From: an uncultured Saprospiraceae bacterium
Lineage (GTDB): Bacteria > Bacteroidota > Bacteroidia > Chitinophagales > Saprospiraceae
Assembly (NCBI GenBank): GCA_937928045.1
Contig: CALFWO010000017.1
Location: 124,001-188,000 of the forward strand
DNA: 64,000 nucleotides
Direction: 5' to 3'
Shown here: positions 1-9,122 of the stretch, one piece after another
Layout of the letters: the number at the start of each line of letters is the position of its first letter
How positions within the stretch are numbered: the stretch's first letter is position 1
The notes under the pieces: model-generated
What the model saw: the letters and a program-made list of their open reading frames with translations, nothing else
Told to the model about the DNA's origin: nothing
Databases searched by the model: none
Program-made: the position numbers and the translations under genes

Positions 1-1
1 A

Positions 2-2974
2 TTTTCTTTTAAAGCGAATGACAATGGAGACAATGGCTCTTTAAATTTGAAGCCAAAGTTGCACAAGGGTGCAGCTCCAGTGAATTTGTTTTTCTTTAGC
101 AAAAATGATCGAGAAGTATTTAGTCATTTGCCAGGCTATACCAATCGAATTCCTAAAATTAAAAAAGGGGAATACCAATTTTATATTTTATACAACGACA
201 AGTCTTATCAAAAGGTTGAAATCCAAATTCAAGCGAATGGATCCAACTATCGCGATCTAGAAGAATTCGAAATATTACCACCTGATGAATATTCCGAAAA
301 AATAGATAGTATTCTTCAACATGCTGTAGTGGAAGAGGCGGATGAACTGACGGAAAGTCAATTGAGAAAGATATACCAAAACCTGCAAAAAGGAACACAC
401 CAAGGAATTGAAGGCACTGAAATATTTGGGAAAGTTACCGAATTCGGAACTGAGGATCCTATCATAGGAGCAAGTGTGGCTGCTTATAAAGATGGCGTTT
501 TTGTGACCGGAACTTCTACTGATTTTAATGGTGAATATAGAATTAATGCTGGCGGCGGATTTTTTGATTTAGAGTTCTCCTATATTGGTTATGCTTCAAA
601 AAGAATTAAAGATGTTTATGCAGGGTTTTTTCCAATTGATGTTGAATTTGATGAATTTGGTTCCATTCAATTAGAAGAAGTAGTAGTCGCGGCTTTCAAA
701 GTACCGCTGGTAGAACAAAACAATACTACTTCAAGCATGATGATAACTGCGGATGATATTAGTAACATGCCATTACGCAATCTTTCCGGGTTGGCCGGCA
801 GGGTGGCTGGAATCAGTATTTCCGAGGTTGGAAACGAAATTATGATTCGCGGAAGTAGAATCTCTGGAACATATTACTATATCGATGGAATTCGAGTTCA
901 AGATACGCAAACGATCAATTTGAATGAGGTCGACGATTATAGAATCGTAAATGGAGCAGAGGCGAAAGCGGTTTATGGAGTCGATCAAGTGGTGTTGATT
1001 CAAAGTAAGTCCAAAGCTAATCAAGCGTTTTATGAAGCCAGTTTGGCCGCTAGCGGAATAAGAGATAATTTTTCCGATGAGGCATTTTGGAAACCAACAT
1101 TAAGAACAAACCGTGAGGGTAAGATTAATTTTCAAACTCGTTTTCCAGACGACATCACAAAATGGAATTTGCATTACATTGGTGCAAAAGGAAAATATGC
1201 TGGATATAAAAATGCAACTATTAAATCCTTTAAACCTATCGCTTCCATTTTAAGTATTCCGAAGTTTATTGTAGCTGGTGATACGACTTTAGCAAATACC
1301 AGAACGCTGAATTATACGCAAGACAGTCTAGCACTAAGTACTATGTTCAGTGTTGAGCAAAACGGCGAATTGATTAATGCAACAAATGACTCAATTAAAT
1401 TCAAAGATTCAGATGTCAGTTTGTTTCCAGTTTCTTCCAACTTGACGGATTCCTTGACGATTACTTATGAGGTAAAACGTTCGGATGGTTATTTGGATGG
1501 TGAAAAAAGAGAACTACCAATTTTGCCAAAAGGATTATCAGTCGCAAAAGGTTTTTTTGATGTGCTGAATTCAGATACCAGTTTTATTTACCAACCAACT
1601 AGCTCAAATGGTGAGACTACCATTTATATAGATCGGAGTAAATTAAATGTGGTGCGTCGTTCTTTGACCACTATAAAAAAATACCAGTACCTATGCAATG
1701 AGCAATTGGCTTCAAAACTCCTCGCGTATCTACATGATAAAATTTTGGCGGAATATTTAGGAAAGCAATTTGTAGGAGAGAAGGAGATTCTAAAGATTAT
1801 TGATAAACTAAACCAAAGAAAAAATGAAGATAAACTATGGGGTTGGTGGAGAAACAATAAAACGAGTTATTGGATTACTGGCCATGTTGTCAAAGCACTG
1901 GTTAAAGCAAAATCTATGGGATATGAAGTGGACCTTCAAACAGAAGAGTTGGTTGCCAATTTAATTTTTAATCTTGAGGGCAGCACGAATATTCGCAGGA
2001 TGATAGATGCCATGCAGACATTAAAAAAGTTAGACTCCACTTTCAATCCCGAAAAGTATTTGGCTAAAATGGATAGCTTAGATAAAAGCAGTTTGTACAA
2101 TCGACTACGATATACAGAGTTGAAATTATCCTATGGTCAAAACGTTGATACTGATTGGATGAAGGAATTTAAGAAAGAAACACTTTTCGGAAATGTTTAT
2201 TATCAAGATACAACCGCTAGCAAGTGGCGTAATGATTTGTTTAGAAACACCATTCAATATTCTTTGATTGCTTATCGCATTCTAAGATTGATGAATGTTG
2301 AAGATGCTCAACTTAGGAAAATTCGACAATACTTTTTCGAAGCCAGGCAAAGCCGTTCTTGGCAAAATACCTACGAGAAAATTGCCATCATTGAAACCAT
2401 CATTCCTGAGTTGGTGAAAAATGAAGGAATAGGAAATGATGCTGTTGTATTTGTAGAAAGCGAAGTGCTTGATACCGTCAGTAATTTTCCTAGCGCAATT
2501 TATACAAATGACTCCAAGCCTATCAAAATTAGAAAAGAGGGAAAAGCGCCGGTATATTTTACCGCATATTCAAATGAATGGGTGGAAGCTCCGGCCTCAA
2601 AAAAAGATCATTTCAAGATTAGTACTCAGGTAATAAATGAAGCCCCGATTGCTGACGAATTCCAACTACGAGTCGACTTGATTGTTGAAAAGCAGGCGGA
2701 TTATGTAATGATTGAGATTCCAATTCCTGCAGGCACCATATACAATTCGAAAAGTCAACGTTGGCGGCATGAAGTACATCGAGAATACTACAATGATCGA
2801 GTGGTGATTTTCTGTAGGACCTTGTTAGTTGGAGACTACAATTTTTCTGTTGATTTATTCACAAAGTTCGAAGGAAACTATACCATCAATCCAGCGAAAG
2901 TGAGCTTGATGTATTTCCCAACATTTTACGGCAATAACGAAATAAAAAGGCTGAATATAAATCCTGAAAATTAA
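2..2974 (+). CDS. TonB-plug / alpha-2-macroglobulin fusion protein (5' partial)
   Basis: The frame is open to the left edge, so the true start lies outside the window; the TTG at 47 is not a credible start. Domains in order: an unassigned N-terminal part, a carboxypeptidase-regulatory-like beta-sandwich (from about base 420, motif TSTDFNGEYRI), a TonB receptor plug domain (about 680-1010, ending in a VYGVDQVVLIQSK-like strand), then the C-terminal half of an alpha-2-macroglobulin. The last part has the FWKP.L.TN..G ... FPDDIT.W signature and a thioester motif CNEQ, with its Cys codon at 1694. No TonB beta-barrel follows the plug. A2M-like proteins trap proteases through the thioester. This one is probably envelope-associated, and the plug may dock it to an outer-membrane partner (inference). 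Confidence 0.85.
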   Translation, partial: FSFKANDNGDNGSLNLKPKLHKGAAPVNLFFFSKNDREVFSHLPGYTNRIPKIKKGEYQFYILYNDKSYQKVEIQIQANGSNYRDLEEFEILPPDEYSEKIDSILQHAVVEEADELTESQLRKIYQNLQKGTHQGIEGTEIFGKVTEFGTEDPIIGASVAAYKDGVFVTGTSTDFNGEYRINAGGGFFDLEFSYIGYASKRIKDVYAGFFPIDVEFDEFGSIQLEEVVVAAFKVPLVEQNNTTSSMMITADDISNMPLRNLSGLAGRVAGISISEVGNEIMIRGSRISGTYYYIDGIRVQDTQTINLNEVDDYRIVNGAEAKAVYGVDQVVLIQSKSKANQAFYEASLAASGIRDNFSDEAFWKPTLRTNREGKINFQTRFPDDITKWNLHYIGAKGKYAGYKNATIKSFKPIASILSIPKFIVAGDTTLANTRTLNYTQDSLALSTMFSVEQNGELINATNDSIKFKDSDVSLFPVSSNLTDSLTITYEVKRSDGYLDGEKRELPILPKGLSVAKGFFDVLNSDTSFIYQPTSSNGETTIYIDRSKLNVVRRSLTTIKKYQYLCNEQLASKLLAYLHDKILAEYLGKQFVGEKEILKIIDKLNQRKNEDKLWGWWRNNKTSYWITGHVVKALVKAKSMGYEVDLQTEELVANLIFNLEGSTNIRRMIDAMQTLKKLDSTFNPEKYLAKMDSLDKSSLYNRLRYTELKLSYGQNVDTDWMKEFKKETLFGNVYYQDTTASKWRNDLFRNTIQYSLIAYRILRLMNVEDAQLRKIRQYFFEARQSRSWQNTYEKIAIIETIIPELVKNEGIGNDAVVFVESEVLDTVSNFPSAIYTNDSKPIKIRKEGKAPVYFTAYSNEWVEAPASKKDHFKISTQVINEAPIADEFQLRVDLIVEKQADYVMIEIPIPAGTIYNSKSQRWRHEVHREYYNDRVVIFCRTLLVGDYNFSVDLFTKFEGNYTINPAKVSLMYFPTFYGNNEIKRLNINPEN

Positions 2975-2994
2975 TTTTCGTTTACCTTCGCTCT

Positions 2995-3561
2995 ATGTCT
3001 GTTGCCGAATTCAAAGCTGTAATTTCCAAACAACTCCTCGTGGAACACTCCCGAGCGAATACAGAAATCGTGCAGGAATATATTGGTAGCGACCAAAACA
3101 AAATGAAAGCCCTGGTTGATATTTTACTTTTGGATACTACTGAAGAAGACAACTTAAAATTACATCAGCGAGGAGCGTATGCTTTGAATCTGATCGGCGA
3201 AAAAAACCCGGAAATGGTAAATCCTCACCTTAAGCAATTGTTTACTTTATTACCAAATCCTCCGCATGAGGCATTTTCAAGAGGAATAATGCGCATCTAT
3301 GCTTTTCATCCAGTACCACGAAAATGGCAGGGCGTTATGGTCGATCTCGGATTTACTTATCTCCAAGATCCCAAAACTCCAGTAGCAGTCAAGATTTTTA
3401 GCATGAGCGTTTTGCTTGCCATCGGGCGCCAAGAACAAGACCTTTTGCCAGAGTTAGAGATGACCATTAATGAGTATTATGAACATGGTACTGTGGGGTA
3501 CAAATCTAGAGCGAAGCGTACACTCAAGGAAATTCGAAAGATTTTAAATAGACAGAACTAG
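2995..3561 (+). CDS. HEAT-repeat-like hypothetical protein
   Basis: A 188-residue protein with no signal peptide, so probably cytoplasmic. Its pattern is helical pairs (for example ALVDILLLD, RGAYALNLIGEKNPEMV, VAVKIFSMSVLLAIG) like HEAT/ARM repeats, which usually bind proteins. No catalytic motif is seen. It follows the A2M fusion by 20 bases. A TACCTTCG sequence at 2983-2990, four bases before the ATG, resembles the Bacteroidota -7 box. If used, transcription would begin at or next to the start codon, giving a leaderless mRNA. The function is unknown. Confidence 0.7.
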   Translation: MSVAEFKAVISKQLLVEHSRANTEIVQEYIGSDQNKMKALVDILLLDTTEEDNLKLHQRGAYALNLIGEKNPEMVNPHLKQLFTLLPNPPHEAFSRGIMRIYAFHPVPRKWQGVMVDLGFTYLQDPKTPVAVKIFSMSVLLAIGRQEQDLLPELEMTINEYYEHGTVGYKSRAKRTLKEIRKILNRQN

Positions 3562-3658
3562 CAAAGCCATTATGATTGGATGAACCTTCCAACAATTCAA
3601 CTCCCTCGCTATAAACAAAACCCACTTTTCTGTACCTTTACCAGCCAACAGAAAGAAA

Positions 3659-4693
3659 ATGATTAGATATAACGATATCCGCATGGGGGCCATTGCCATT
3701 CACCGTGTCGGAAATAAGCATAGAGCAGAACGGAATTTTATCGCAGAAGGGACTTCAGACTTAGAAGTAGAGATCCGAGCAGCGCTCCTTTCTTACTTTT
3801 TGAAACCCCTAAAGCGCGAAGATCAACGCTATAGATTTGAATTGGATGAACGCACTGGCGCTAATGTGATTCGAAACGCGGCAGCAGAGATTTTTATAGA
3901 TCCCGAGTCGCTATACGAGCAATCGGTGATTATCCTTCACCACTTGTACAATCAATCTACGCATCCTAATATTAAATCTGGGGAATTGTATGTGGCTCAC
4001 TTTACGGACATCATTGTGGATGATGAGTTGGTGAATGCGATCGGCATATTTAAGTCGGAGCGTCGATCTGAATTTTTGAAAATCACTTCTGGTGGAACAC
4101 ACTTGGATTTGAAAATTCAAGATGGAATTAATCTTGGAAGATTAGATAAAGGCTGTTTGATTTTGGATGCTGCGGCTGGAGATAATTATCGTATACTTTC
4201 TGTGGACAACAACAACTATGACACTGAATATTGGCTGCGTTCTTTTCTGATGATGGAGCCAGTGAAAGATCAAGTTTTCCAAACCAAGAATTTCATGGAA
4301 CTTTGTAATTCATTTTCAGAGGAAGTGGTTGCTAAAGATGCTGGTAAAGGCGAACAGATGAAATTCATTGCAGATTCCGTTGATTACTTCGCGAACAATG
4401 AACAGTTTGATTTTGATAAATTCCGCGAAGAGATTCTTGTTGATGAACCCCGCGAAAGAAAATTCAAACAGTTTCAAGAAGATTATGAATTTCCGGAAAA
4501 TTACAGTTTTGAAATATCTCAGCCAGCCGTGAGTAAGGCTAGAAAGAAAATGAGTAATCTGATAAAATTGGATTCTGGTGTGCAAATAAAATTGGATCAT
4601 GCTTCCGAAGCTGCACAAAGCTACATGGAAAAAGGATTCGATGAACAGAAAGGCATGCACTATTACAAAGTGTTTTTCAACGAAGAATTATAA
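3659..4693 (+). CDS. Nucleoid-associated protein, NdpA/YejK-like (37-kDa NAP family)
   Basis: A 344-residue protein matching the 37-kD nucleoid-associated family. It opens with an IRYNDIRMGAIAIHRVGNK block. A middle block follows in which a conserved FTDIIVDDELVNAIGIFKSE core leads into a DLKIQDGINLGRLDKGCLI strand pair. Family members bind DNA and co-purify with the nucleoid. No signal or membrane segment is seen. TACCTTTA at 3633-3640 may be the -7 box. The stop codon overlaps the next ATG (TAATG), so translation of the two genes is probably coupled, although the partner is a membrane hydrolase-like protein with no obvious link. Confidence 0.8.
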   Translation: MIRYNDIRMGAIAIHRVGNKHRAERNFIAEGTSDLEVEIRAALLSYFLKPLKREDQRYRFELDERTGANVIRNAAAEIFIDPESLYEQSVIILHHLYNQSTHPNIKSGELYVAHFTDIIVDDELVNAIGIFKSERRSEFLKITSGGTHLDLKIQDGINLGRLDKGCLILDAAAGDNYRILSVDNNNYDTEYWLRSFLMMEPVKDQVFQTKNFMELCNSFSEEVVAKDAGKGEQMKFIADSVDYFANNEQFDFDKFREEILVDEPRERKFKQFQEDYEFPENYSFEISQPAVSKARKKMSNLIKLDSGVQIKLDHASEAAQSYMEKGFDEQKGMHYYKVFFNEEL

Positions 4694-6327
4694 TGACCAA
4701 TGATCCGGCGCATCATAAACCGGAAGTTAATGCCGTAGACGAGAAGGATGAGGGGAAAACATTGAAGGTGATCAAATCTTTGTTTGGTAACTTTCTACTA
4801 CTTTGCCTAGCTATCGTCTTGGTGCTATTCATCTATGGCATATGGCAACTCAAAGACCGTCATCCAGATGTTGGATTAGAACTCCAAGTCATACATTCGG
4901 AAGGGGCAATACAAGCTGGATTCGCAGCGCTTCCCATTAATCCTCAATATTACGATTCTTGGATTGACAATAATAAAAATGGAACCTTCGAAGAAGGCAC
5001 AGATTTTTATATGGATCTAAATGAAAATGATCAATTCGATGCGATCTGGATGGCTGGATTTCATTCCAATCGACCAATGTCTTCCATTCATGATACTTTG
5101 TTGGCCAGTGCAATGGTTTTACAAGTTGGGAAAAAATCGGTTGCATTATTGTCTTTGGATATTATCGGATTAGGAAATGATCAATGCTGGCAAATTCGAA
5201 AAGAGGTACGAGAGAAAACTGGAATTGATCATATTTATATTATTTCAACACACAATCATGAAGGCCCAGACCTCATTGGGCTATGGGGGAATAGTAAATA
5301 TAAATCAGGAGTTAATTCTAAATATTTAGAATATGTAATTGATCAATCTATTCTTAGTTTGACCTTAGCTTATCAAACGCGGCAGATGGCGCGGATCACT
5401 TTGGCTTCAGATAGCAGTTCTGCCATCGGTCTGTTGCAGGATACGCGTCCCCCGTATGTGGTAGATCCGATGATTAATATACTTCAAGCCAGGGCCATTT
5501 CCAATGATAAGGTATTGGGAACAGTTGTCAATTGGAGTAACCATGTAGAAACACTTTGGGATCAAAACCTAGCCTTGACGGCTGACTTTGTGCACTATTT
5601 GCGAAAAGGAATTTCTGAAGGAGTAGTCGATTCATCACAAACAATAGTTCCGAAGCAAGGAGGAGTGACACTCTTTGTTCCTGGTGCTATCGGGGGCCTG
5701 ATGACCACCAGCCCAGAATTATCAATAAGAAATCCATTGACCAAATCTTTTCATACCAAGCCTAGTTTTGAAAAAGCAGAGGCGCAGGGATATGCCTTGG
5801 CAAAGATTGTGCATGAATCCCTCAGCATGGATCACAATCAACCTTTTTTCCATACCACTTTACATTCTTATCAGCAGCCAATAGAACTACCATTGGAGAA
5901 TACCAACTTCAGGCTTGGTGCTTATTTGGGGTTGATCGATCGTGGTATGACTGGATGGATGAAGGTCCGATCCGAGATAGGATTTTGGCAATTGGGCCCA
6001 GCAAGTTTTGTGCACGTTCCTGGAGAATTGTATCCAGAATTGGCGATTGGAGGCATCGAAGAACCGACTCATGCAGACTATCCAAATGAAGCTTTGGAAG
6101 TGCCAGCGTTAAAAGAAGCTATGCCCGGTGAGCAGCGCTGGATCGTTGGGATGTCCAATGATATGATTGGCTATATTTTGCCGCGATCGCAATGGGATGC
6201 AAAAGCGCCATATACTTATGAGCAGACTAAGGCACCTTACGGAGAGGTGATGTCATTGGGGCCGCAAACCGCGCCAAAGATTCATGCTGCGCTGATGTCC
6301 TTGATAGCCGGTGGAGAGGAGGAATAA
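4693..6327 (+). CDS. Membrane-anchored neutral ceramidase-like protein
   Basis: A 544-residue protein with one hydrophobic segment at about residues 30-50 (NFLLLCLAIVLVLFIYG) and the rest presumably outside the inner membrane. The core resembles the N-terminal catalytic domain of neutral/alkaline non-lysosomal ceramidases: AGFAALPIN near the start, LLSLDIIGL, the metal-site-like THNHEGPD (ceramidases have THTH.GPG), then NWSNHVE and a G-rich FVPGAIGG. Ahead of it sits an insertion of two Asp-rich loops (DNNKNGTFEEG and DLNENDQFD) typical of calcium-binding EF-hand-like repeats. The ATG overlaps the preceding stop. It may hydrolyse sphingolipid or a related amide, but the substrate is not predictable. 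The family assignment is moderate. Confidence 0.65.
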   Translation: MTNDPAHHKPEVNAVDEKDEGKTLKVIKSLFGNFLLLCLAIVLVLFIYGIWQLKDRHPDVGLELQVIHSEGAIQAGFAALPINPQYYDSWIDNNKNGTFEEGTDFYMDLNENDQFDAIWMAGFHSNRPMSSIHDTLLASAMVLQVGKKSVALLSLDIIGLGNDQCWQIRKEVREKTGIDHIYIISTHNHEGPDLIGLWGNSKYKSGVNSKYLEYVIDQSILSLTLAYQTRQMARITLASDSSSAIGLLQDTRPPYVVDPMINILQARAISNDKVLGTVVNWSNHVETLWDQNLALTADFVHYLRKGISEGVVDSSQTIVPKQGGVTLFVPGAIGGLMTTSPELSIRNPLTKSFHTKPSFEKAEAQGYALAKIVHESLSMDHNQPFFHTTLHSYQQPIELPLENTNFRLGAYLGLIDRGMTGWMKVRSEIGFWQLGPASFVHVPGELYPELAIGGIEEPTHADYPNEALEVPALKEAMPGEQRWIVGMSNDMIGYILPRSQWDAKAPYTYEQTKAPYGEVMSLGPQTAPKIHAALMSLIAGGEEE

Positions 6328-6335
6328 TATGTAAC

Positions 6336-6959
6336 TTAGAATCGATACTTCAGCCCCAGATTTTCCAAAAATGCAAAATTAAAAATTGTTCGATATTGAC
6401 TATCGAAAAAAGGATTTATGTCTCTTTGTTTTCCCATCTGCAAACTAGGATTGATATAAATACTGAGTGAATTGGCAATTAAATACTCTGCTCCGATACT
6501 TAACTCCAATCCGTAATAATCAATATAACGATACCAACCTTCTGATAATGCTCCATCGATATTCCAATTGTAGGTTCCACTGTCTACATTGGTATCTTCA
6601 AAAAATAATTGAGACTGTGCAAAGAAATTGAACTTTTTATTGAGAATAAAATATCTGTTGATTCCTATTTTTAAATTATACTCTTTCATTTTTCCTTTTG
6701 CACCGGCACAATCAATACATGCCATTTTATTGTAGCCGGATTTATAAATGCCTTCTAGACTCATGCTGTAGGATTTTCCAAGCTTGTGTTCATAGGATAA
6801 ACCTAAGTGCATAATTGGGGAAAATCGAAGACCGTAATTAACCAATCTTGGTTGGAGTTGAACAAAAGAGATGCCGATCGCATTGTTTGGTGTTTTTTCT
6901 TGAGCTTGAAGATTAAGCGCAGAAACTAAAAAGAATATTAGGCAACCGATGTTTTTCAT
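6336..6959 (-). CDS. Outer-membrane beta-barrel-like protein
   Basis: The start is set at the Met that opens a signal peptide (MKNIGCLIFFLVSALNLQAQ), six codons inside the longer reading frame that begins at 6977. The mature part is about 185 residues of alternating strands ending in FLENLGLKYRF, with a terminal Phe, which is typical of small outer-membrane barrels. A CIDCAGAKGK loop near residue 80 carries two cysteines. The gene converges on the ceramidase-like gene with only 8 bases between stops. It has no confident family name. Confidence 0.65.
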   Translation of the reverse strand: MKNIGCLIFFLVSALNLQAQEKTPNNAIGISFVQLQPRLVNYGLRFSPIMHLGLSYEHKLGKSYSMSLEGIYKSGYNKMACIDCAGAKGKMKEYNLKIGINRYFILNKKFNFFAQSQLFFEDTNVDSGTYNWNIDGALSEGWYRYIDYYGLELSIGAEYLIANSLSIYINPSLQMGKQRDINPFFDSQYRTIFNFAFLENLGLKYRF

Positions 6960-7029
6960 GTTATAGCTTCTAGTCATCGACTAATTTCGCGAAAACATCT
7001 TACTAAGTGAAGAATCACTTTGGATTATA

Positions 7030-7140
7030 ATTCCCACGGAATCGCGAGAGCTGCTTGGAAAGTCCAATAGGGGCTCAATGGACTGAGCAGAATAGAGCGC
7101 TTGAAAAGGGGCGCTCCTGAGGTAATCAGGGGATTGCCCG
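7030..7140. repeat. Hairpin-rich intergenic element, copy 1 (possible structured RNA)
   Basis: This GC-richer block between divergent genes resembles a second copy at 13535-13632. Shared strings are ATTCCC[A/T]CGGA, GAGCTGC and AAGGGGCG, in the same order. It folds as consecutive short hairpins: 7055-7059 with 7063-7067, 7073-7077 with 7084-7088, 7095-7100 with 7111-7116, and 7116-7120 with 7126-7130. The first two are also possible in copy 2 with different stem sequences. No protein reading is credible. It may be a small RNA, a cis-regulatory leader or a REP-like repeat; the strand is undetermined. Confidence 0.45.
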
Positions 7141-7193
7141 AATAAATATTATGCGCAAATATCAGACAGCGCCAAAGATTTAAGTAGCGTTGT

Positions 7194-7201
7194 TATCTTT
7201 G
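7194..7201 (+). promoter_or_regulatory. Putative -7 box upstream of the TonB_C/TPR gene
   Basis: TATCTTTG matches the Bacteroidota TAnnTTTG -7 consensus exactly and sits 57 bases ahead of the GTG start. No clear TTTG lies 19-20 bases upstream, so the match is partial. If used, it excludes the 7030-7140 element from this mRNA. Confidence 0.4.
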
Positions 7202-7258
7202 ACGTCCCAAGCCGAAGTGGAGTAGTGTTGCTCCGAGTTTTCTGAAAAATAAGATACC

Positions 7259-8380
7259 GTGAGAATATTATTATTGTTATTAATATGTGTTGCGCCGTTT
7301 GTACTTCAAGCGCAAGATGAGCCATTGCGAATTGCTGATAAGAAACCCATACTGAAAAAATGTTTGCAAGTGGGTGATGAGATTCAGCGGGAGCAGTGCA
7401 CCAACGAGGGGATGCTTACATATCTTTATCAAAATATCATCTATCCCGATACGGCCTTAGCGCAAGGATTGGAAGGCATGGTCGTCGCAGAAATCGTAAT
7501 CGCCAAGTCAGGAATGGTCACTTCTCATAAAATATTGAAAGATATTGGTGCGGGATGCGGCGAGGAAGTGGGTCGGGTTTTGAATGAATTGACAAAGGTT
7601 GCTCCCATTTGGGCACCTGCTTTGAAAGGCGGACAGCCAATAGATTATGTGATGACGATTCCAGTGAAGTTTAAGATTCCAGAACCACCAGCTCCACCAT
7701 TGCCATACAATATTTATGGGGAAGCCGATACCGTATATCATACTTATACCTCTGCTCCGATGTTGGGGGAGAATATTCAAGTATTAGAGAAAAAAATATT
7801 GGATGAATTGAATTATCCAAAGGGATTTGAGGACAGTTGTTTTGTTGGAAGCATGGTGGCGCAATTGGTTGTGAGCAAAAAAGGAGAACTTAATATTCTA
7901 GAGATAATAGATTATGAAGACCTTGGGATTGATTTTCAATTTCAATTAATAGAATTGATTAATTCGACTTCTGGCCAATGGTCACCGGCGATGTACGATG
8001 GTCAGCCTGTGCACGCTTTCCATAATATTCGAGCAGTTTTCTCTCCGAAATCAGCGGTTTGTCAGACTTCAGCTTCGAACTTTGCTTCGGCGAATGAGAT
8101 GGCGCGATTGGGAGAGGTCAGATACCTGCAAGGAGATTTTGAAAGTGCATTGGAGCAATGGGGGAAGGCGATAGATCTATTTCCAAACAATGCTGAATTT
8201 CGTCTTTTGCGTGGTCAAGCTTTGATGGACAAAGGGGTTATGAAAGCACAGTGTTGCGAGGATTTGACTTTAGCCGGACGCAATGTGCCATTGGATCCAA
8301 TCCTGAGATCAGTACTTCCTTTGGTATGCCAAGCAGGAGCGCAGGATTCTGCAGTGGTGGATTCTTTGGGAAATGAATAG
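7259..8380 (+). CDS. Secreted protein with two TonB C-terminal domains and a TPR
   Basis: GTG start, chosen because it opens a signal peptide (MRILLLLLICVAPFVLQAQ). Residues about 55-145 form a good TonB_C domain (YPDTALAQGLEGMVVAEIVI, IGAGCGEEVGRVL, W.PALKGGQPIDYVMTIPVKFK). Residues about 170-265 are a degenerate second copy (LDELNYPKGFED, QWSPAMYDGQPV). Residues about 285-350 form a TPR-like pair (GEVRYLQGDFESALEQWGKAIDLFPNNAEF). There is no N-terminal transmembrane anchor beyond the signal, so it is unlikely to be a working ExbBD-linked TonB. It is probably a periplasmic adaptor that borrowed the fold. Confidence 0.75.
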   Translation: MRILLLLLICVAPFVLQAQDEPLRIADKKPILKKCLQVGDEIQREQCTNEGMLTYLYQNIIYPDTALAQGLEGMVVAEIVIAKSGMVTSHKILKDIGAGCGEEVGRVLNELTKVAPIWAPALKGGQPIDYVMTIPVKFKIPEPPAPPLPYNIYGEADTVYHTYTSAPMLGENIQVLEKKILDELNYPKGFEDSCFVGSMVAQLVVSKKGELNILEIIDYEDLGIDFQFQLIELINSTSGQWSPAMYDGQPVHAFHNIRAVFSPKSAVCQTSASNFASANEMARLGEVRYLQGDFESALEQWGKAIDLFPNNAEFRLLRGQALMDKGVMKAQCCEDLTLAGRNVPLDPILRSVLPLVCQAGAQDSAVVDSLGNE

Positions 8381-8453
8381 GTATTGACTTTGTTGATTAG
8401 GTGAATTCGGCCTGCCTGCCTGCTGGCAAAGGCATAGCAATCTTTCAACCCAA

Positions 8454-8484
8454 TAAAAAAGCCGACCGGAGGGTTCCGATCGGC
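8454..8484 (-). terminator. Rho-independent terminator of the SPOR gene
   Basis: The inverted repeat 8461-8484 (GCCGA.CGGA / TCCG.TCGGC, one mismatch) is flanked on the minus strand by a T-run (A6 at 8455-8460 on +). It lies 30 bases past the SPOR stop and could weakly serve the convergent + gene too. Confidence 0.75.
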
Positions 8485-8513
8485 TAGCTTTGGATTGCTG
8501 GGGTTTTTAAGGA

Positions 8514-9122
8514 TTATCTTTTGCGGTGAACATAAGCCTCAATACCTTCTGCTTGTAATTCTGCAGCAATGGTACGAGCCTCAGATTCTGAGATAAATCT
8601 ACCCGCAAGTACCGAAAAATATTTTGAGTAATCAAATTCTACTACTTCAGCTTTATCATAACCGATCTTTTTTAACCTTTGAGCCATAGCTTCTGCGTTC
8701 GGCGTCTTGCTATAAGATCCAGCCACTACTAAAAACTGGGCGCCTTTAGAAGGAGAATAGTTGGTCTTAGATGTTCTGGAGGTATTAGCTACTTGAGTCA
8801 CTTTTGGTTTAGATCGCTCCAATGGTGCTGCACCAGCTGGATTGGGTTCAGCATCACCGAAATCTCCTGCTAAATCCCTTTCTAGTCTTTCGATTTCTGC
8901 ATCTAGATCTTCTGGATCATTGCTGAGGTCAATGTCTGCCTCGCTGATATCTCCTTCTTCTAAATCCTCTTCCCACAGATCGCTATCGTCTGCCTCATTT
9001 TCTAATTCGTCAATTAAAGAAGTGTCTGAATTTTTCTGACATCCTTGGTAAGAGCTTATTAGCCAAGATGTTCCGAGCACCACGAATAGTGCGATTACCA
9101 AATACCTTAGTAGTGGTCCCAT
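8514..9122 (-). CDS. SPOR domain protein, inner-membrane anchored
   Basis: A 202-residue protein with an N-terminal transmembrane segment (LLRYLVIALFVVLGTSWLI), a strongly acidic linker (residues about 35-90, rich in D/E) and a C-terminal SPOR domain (about 128-202: FLVVAGSYSKTPNAEAMAQRL ... FSVLAGRFISESEARTIAAEL). SPOR domains bind denuded septal peptidoglycan, so a role at the division site or wall is likely. The start is supported by the membrane segment immediately after it. Three AGTGTTTTA-like repeats abut the start codon. A terminator follows. Confidence 0.85.
   Translation of the reverse strand: MGPLLRYLVIALFVVLGTSWLISSYQGCQKNSDTSLIDELENEADDSDLWEEDLEEGDISEADIDLSNDPEDLDAEIERLERDLAGDFGDAEPNPAGAAPLERSKPKVTQVANTSRTSKTNYSPSKGAQFLVVAGSYSKTPNAEAMAQRLKKIGYDKAEVVEFDYSKYFSVLAGRFISESEARTIAAELQAEGIEAYVHRKR

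Noticed and set aside
8842-9039. 65-codon + frame rich in Ser
   Set aside because: It lies opposite the acidic linker of the SPOR protein; the Ser-rich reading is the antisense of D/E codons.
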